Shown here: positions 60,886-64,000 of the stretch, in pieces
Layout of the letters: every line of letters begins with the position of its first letter
How positions within the stretch are numbered: the stretch's first letter is position 1
DNA from: Planctomycetota bacterium
GTDB lineage: Bacteria > Planctomycetota > UBA1135 > UBA2386
DNA length: 64,000 nucleotides
Direction: 5' to 3'
NCBI GenBank assembly: GCA_014192625.1
Contig: BJHM01000004.1
Location: forward strand, 1-64,000
Notes under the pieces: model-generated
Database searches by the model: none
Seen by the model: only the letters and a program-made list of their open reading frames with translations
What the model was told of the DNA's origin: nothing
Made by a program: the position numbers and the translations under genes

Positions 60886-61535
60886 GCTTCTTCTTTTACC
60901 GGAAGTTCGCGCAGGATCGCGCGCACCGGCGTGCTGTCGCTGCCAACGATGCGCAATGGCAGTGCGATCAGTTCGTAATCACCAGCGGGGACTCCGCTCA
61001 AATCGAGATTCTCCAGCAACGCAACATCGCCTCGCAAAAACTCCATGTGCGCTGGCAGCTCCTTGCTCGTCGAGTGATCGACACTCGGCGTGTCGATGCC
61101 AACCAACACGATACCGGCGGCCACCAGCACACGAGCGGCGGCGTAACCCACCGCAGTAAATCCCGGATCAAAGTACGTGCGATCGTGACGATCGTGAGTG
61201 CGAAACAGAATCCGCTCAACGCCAGACAACATCGACGGCGAAAGCGCCGCCGGCGGGAACAACGACGGAGAACCTTCGCCGCGTACATCGACTAGGCGAC
61301 AGCGGCCCAAATACTTCCCAAGGTCAACCGAAGCGCTGTCCTTGCCATTGCAGTCGTAGTGCAGCGGCGCGTCGGCATGCGTGCCAGCATGCACCGAAGT
61401 GCGGATCGTGCTTATGTTGCACGAGCCGCCCTGCTCAATCCGCATCACCCATTCGCGCGAGAACGAAGTATCGCCAGGATAGACGGCCGTCTGCTCATCA
61501 AGCGGCTCACTGATGTCCCAGATGCGGCGGCTCAT
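60882..61535 (-). CDS. kynB: kynurenine formamidase (cyclase family)
   Basis: A 217-residue metal-dependent hydrolase. The signature HAGTHADAPLHY (about 48-59) and the block VLVGIDTPSVDHSTSKELPAH are those of KynB, as is the N-terminal WDISEPLDEQTAVYPGDTSF. It hydrolyses N-formylkynurenine to kynurenine. Start overlaps the kynU stop (ATGA); stop overlaps the ridA start (ATGA). Confidence 0.93.
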   Translation of the reverse strand: MSRRIWDISEPLDEQTAVYPGDTSFSREWVMRIEQGGSCNISTIRTSVHAGTHADAPLHYDCNGKDSASVDLGKYLGRCRLVDVRGEGSPSLFPPAALSPSMLSGVERILFRTHDRHDRTYFDPGFTAVGYAAARVLVAAGIVLVGIDTPSVDHSTSKELPAHMEFLRGDVALLENLDLSGVPAGDYELIALPLRIVGSDSTPVRAILRELPVKEEA

Positions 61536-62800
61536 CCTGGCCGCCTGTCCTGCTTCAAAAATCGCTGGTGCTCACCGTTGTCGAGGATCGCGCGCACACG
61601 ACGCACGCACGCACGAACCTCGTCGTCGGTGTTGTAAAAATGCGGCGCAATGCGCAGCCCCGCCTCAGGTCGGAAGTCGACGACGATGTCTTCGGCGAGC
61701 AACGTTTGACAAACCTCGTAACCATGCGGCACGTCGAGTGCCACATGACCGCCGCGCTCGTTGTCAGCAAGCGGCGACTTGATGCCGAGGCCCGCGCGCT
61801 GCGCTTCTGCGATCAGCAGCGCCGTGAGCCGCTGGCTCTTCGCGCGAATCGCCGTCATGCCAGCCTCGGCAACTGAAGCGATCCCTTCCTTGCCGGCAAA
61901 CAACGCTGGCACGTTTGGCGTGCCGGTAAAAAACCGACCCGCATCCAAGCGATAATCCTGGCCCTTGCTTGAGAACAAGAACGGTTGCTTGTGCGCCGCC
62001 CAACCGGTGAAGGTCGGCGTTAGGTGCCTGCGCTCCCCGGGATCGACGTAGAGAAAACAGTTGCCAGGTCCACCGCAGAGATACTTAAGAGCGCCGCCCA
62101 CCGCCGCGTGCACACCCATCGCCGCAAGCTCAAGCGGCAAGGTGCCCGCCGAGTGGAACACATCGAGAATCACAAATGCGCCGACCTTGCGCGCCTTATC
62201 CACGATCGCTTTCGCATCCTGGATGTATGCACTGCGAAAGTGCACGTGATCAATCGCAACGATCCTCGTGCGCTCGTCGATCGCATCCAGCAATCGCTGC
62301 AGGTCGGTCGCAATGCCATCGTGATTTGCCGGCACGCGCACCAACTCAGCGCCTCGCCGCGCCTGAGCTTCGTAGATGTATTGGTCGCTTGGAAAGTTGA
62401 GCTCGCAGTAGACGATCCTGTTGCGCGACGACTGAAACTCAAAGCACGAGAGAATCATCTCCAGCGCAACCGCGATATTCTGGTGCATCGAAACGGTCGA
62501 ACTAGCGACCCCAAGCACGCCTTCGAGCACGTTGCCAACCTGCTCCTGCAACACCCACCAGCCCTCGGCCCACGCGCGCACGCCACGCGTGTCCCACATA
62601 TCCAAAAACTGCCCAACCGATGCCCGCGCCGCCGCCGGCATGGCACCAAGCGAGTTGCTGATCAGGTAGTTGGTTCTCTGCGTAATCGGAAACCGCGCGC
62701 GGAAACTCAGCAGTGGGTCTTGGTATGCAGTCAACGGACGAGCGTTGTAAGGGTCGCGTGCGCCATGGTAAAGCGCGAGCGGCAACCGCGACTCAGGCAC
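61532..62800 (-). CDS. kynU: kynureninase-like PLP enzyme
   Basis: A 422-residue fold-type I PLP enzyme. YLISNSLGAMPAAA at the start, NIVYCELNFPSDQY-like strand (RIVYCELNFPSDQYI), VAIDHVHFRSAYIQDAKAI, FVILDVFHSAGTLPLEL with the PLP aspartate, and VGGALKYLCGGPGNCFLYV with the Schiff-base lysine are typical of kynureninase. The GTG at 62800 is chosen: it gives the family length and overlaps the end of the TPR gene; the frame is open further up inside that gene. kynB follows. Tryptophan 2,3-dioxygenase is not in the window. Confidence 0.92.
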   Translation of the reverse strand: MPESRLPLALYHGARDPYNARPLTAYQDPLLSFRARFPITQRTNYLISNSLGAMPAAARASVGQFLDMWDTRGVRAWAEGWWVLQEQVGNVLEGVLGVASSTVSMHQNIAVALEMILSCFEFQSSRNRIVYCELNFPSDQYIYEAQARRGAELVRVPANHDGIATDLQRLLDAIDERTRIVAIDHVHFRSAYIQDAKAIVDKARKVGAFVILDVFHSAGTLPLELAAMGVHAAVGGALKYLCGGPGNCFLYVDPGERRHLTPTFTGWAAHKQPFLFSSKGQDYRLDAGRFFTGTPNVPALFAGKEGIASVAEAGMTAIRAKSQRLTALLIAEAQRAGLGIKSPLADNERGGHVALDVPHGYEVCQTLLAEDIVVDFRPEAGLRIAPHFYNTDDEVRACVRRVRAILDNGEHQRFLKQDRRPG

Positions 62801-64000
62801 CCTTGGCGAAGAACTTCTGTCGGATCGCTGCCAACGACAGCGGATTGGCACCAAGTCGCTCGGCCTGAACCATCTCGCGCTCGCCGTCTGCGGCGCGGCC
62901 GAGCAAGGCAAACGCCTGCGCCAGATGCAGCCGCGGCGAAGGGTCTACCGGCGACAGCAACTCGGCGCGCAGCAAATGCTGCAACCCTTCCTCGAGGTTG
63001 CCTTTACTGACTAGCAGCACACCAAGCCGGTTGTGAGCCTCGCCGAGATTCCCGTCGAGCCGAAGCGCGTTACGGAGCGCGCGCTCAGAACGCCAAGTCT
63101 GGCCAAGCCGCTGACGCACAATCCCAAAGAACAACCACGCCTCCGCTGAGTCCGCAGCAGAGCGCACCAACTGCCGCGCAATGTGCAACGCATGTTCTTG
63201 CTGGCTCACCGAGAGCGCCTTGTCCGCCAGTCGCATTGCCGAAAACAGGCCGGGCACCTTGGCAAGCCGCAGCAGCCGATCTGCGTCGCGCCGCGGTTCA
63301 CCACTCAAGCCTTGCTCCAGTGAACGGCGCAGCGCCACACCTGCGCCCTCGTTGTCCTCGAGGATCAGCCGCGCGCGACCGGCTTCGAGCCAGAGACTCG
63401 CATCCTGCGGATGGCGTGCAAGCGTTCGCTCGGCCACGGCGAGCGCCTCACTTGCGCGACCATCTTCGAGCAGGAACGAAGTCAAAAGGCGCGCAACTGA
63501 CAGCGGCACCATCGGCACTGCTAACAGCTCACTGGTAATCTGATCGCGCAACACGCGATCGCCGCGGCGATCGGCCACCGCAGCGAGCTGCCCAAGGCCC
63601 GCGACACTGAGCGTGCCGTGCTGACGAATCCGCACCAGCACACTGAGCGCCTCGTCGGTGTTGCCACAACGAAACCAGAGACTTGCCGCGAGCTCCACGG
63701 CCTCCGCGTTGTCCGGCTGCAACATTGCGGCGCGGGTCCACGTCGCGGCAGAACCAAGCAAGTCGCCAGCGGCCTGCTGCAGCGCACCTACTCGGCGACA
63801 CAACTGAAAGGTCGCCGGTGCTGCAGCAGCGAGTTGATTTAGCAACAAAACGGCCTCACCAAGGCGCTGGCCCGAGCGCAACAAAAACGCCACGGTCTCG
63901 ATGGCGACGTCCTGCACCGCAACCACATCCGGCGCAAACTCAATGCAACTGCGCACTGCGCGCAGCGGATCGGCATCGCTTTCAGGAGCGATCGCTGCCT
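62793..64000 (-). CDS. TPR protein, 5' end beyond the window
   Basis: At least 402 residues of a tetratricopeptide protein; the frame stays open to the last base of the window, so the start probably lies outside. TPR-like hairpins fill it (ATWTRAAMLQPDNAEAVELAASLWFRCGN, ALAVAERTLARHPQDASLWLEAGRARL, ERALRNALRLDGNLGEAHNRLGVLLVSKG). Its stop lies inside the kynU start region. A GTG at 63956 could be an internal start but has no special support. Confidence 0.85.
   Translation of the reverse strand, partial: AAIAPESDADPLRAVRSCIEFAPDVVAVQDVAIETVAFLLRSGQRLGEAVLLLNQLAAAAPATFQLCRRVGALQQAAGDLLGSAATWTRAAMLQPDNAEAVELAASLWFRCGNTDEALSVLVRIRQHGTLSVAGLGQLAAVADRRGDRVLRDQITSELLAVPMVPLSVARLLTSFLLEDGRASEALAVAERTLARHPQDASLWLEAGRARLILEDNEGAGVALRRSLEQGLSGEPRRDADRLLRLAKVPGLFSAMRLADKALSVSQQEHALHIARQLVRSAADSAEAWLFFGIVRQRLGQTWRSERALRNALRLDGNLGEAHNRLGVLLVSKGNLEEGLQHLLRAELLSPVDPSPRLHLAQAFALLGRAADGEREMVQAERLGANPLSLAAIRQKFFAKGA

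Overview
This is a high-GC, densely packed bacterial chromosome window. The many lipobox or signal-peptide proteins, a PilM/PilN/PilO-type module, polyphosphate kinase, two ECF-type sigma factors and many TPR and Asp-box (BNR) proteins point to a diderm. A class II photolyase, PilM fused to PilN, and numerous unrecognised secreted proteins would fit the Planctomycetota, but that placement is inference and no rRNA gene is present to test it. I see no insertion sequence, integrase, prophage or CRISPR array.

Layout. 1-312: low-complexity repeat. 313-8405: trmH-like methyltransferase and rarA (minus), sialidase-like protein (plus), gluQ and rsgA back to back, then a minus run folC - hypothetical - DUF2752 - membrane protein. 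8503-17097: mostly plus-strand metabolism (esterase, Nudix, CMD-domain protein, aroB, carB, transaldolase). 17113-24739: a nine-gene minus run with overlapping or abutting ends: ribBA, ECF sigma, anti-sigma, Spy-like small protein, PilM-PilN fusion, PilO-like, lipoprotein, coiled-coil/RelE-like protein, aat. 25019-35234: anchored trypsin-like protease, TPR protein, HIT, udk, sppA, class II photolyase, an HTH-shikimate kinase fusion and wecB, with two minisatellites between genes. 35580-36067: a decayed pilT remnant. 36158-39415: ppk1 and an FAH-family gene. 39702-40240: tRNA-Asp, terminator, a 248-bp G-rich tetranucleotide array and a second hairpin. 40382-48756: DUF6687-like protein, a lipoprotein that looks like a permuted periplasmic binding protein, a secreted protein, a DjlA-like co-chaperone, OsmC and a large Asp-box protein. 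48776-55227: M20 peptidase, tRNA-Val, TPR/degenerate oxygenase, lipoprotein, ugd, secreted TPR protein and a second sigma factor. 55315-64000: a long minus run containing plsC, xdhC, a SprT-like protein, paired membrane proteins, a HAD hydrolase and a kynurenine-type set (kynU, kynB, ridA).

The genes form short strings tied by ATGA, GTGA or TGATG junctions, so translational coupling is the main visible organisation. The strongest candidate for an undescribed system is the nine-gene run. It places a type IV pilus/secretion inner-membrane platform directly behind an ECF sigma/anti-sigma/Spy-like trio and ends with a coiled-coil protein carrying a RelE-like C-terminus. A separate theme is the unusual load of tandem repeats: 7-, 4- and about 12-16-bp units between genes, and 12- or 18-bp (in-frame) units inside genes.
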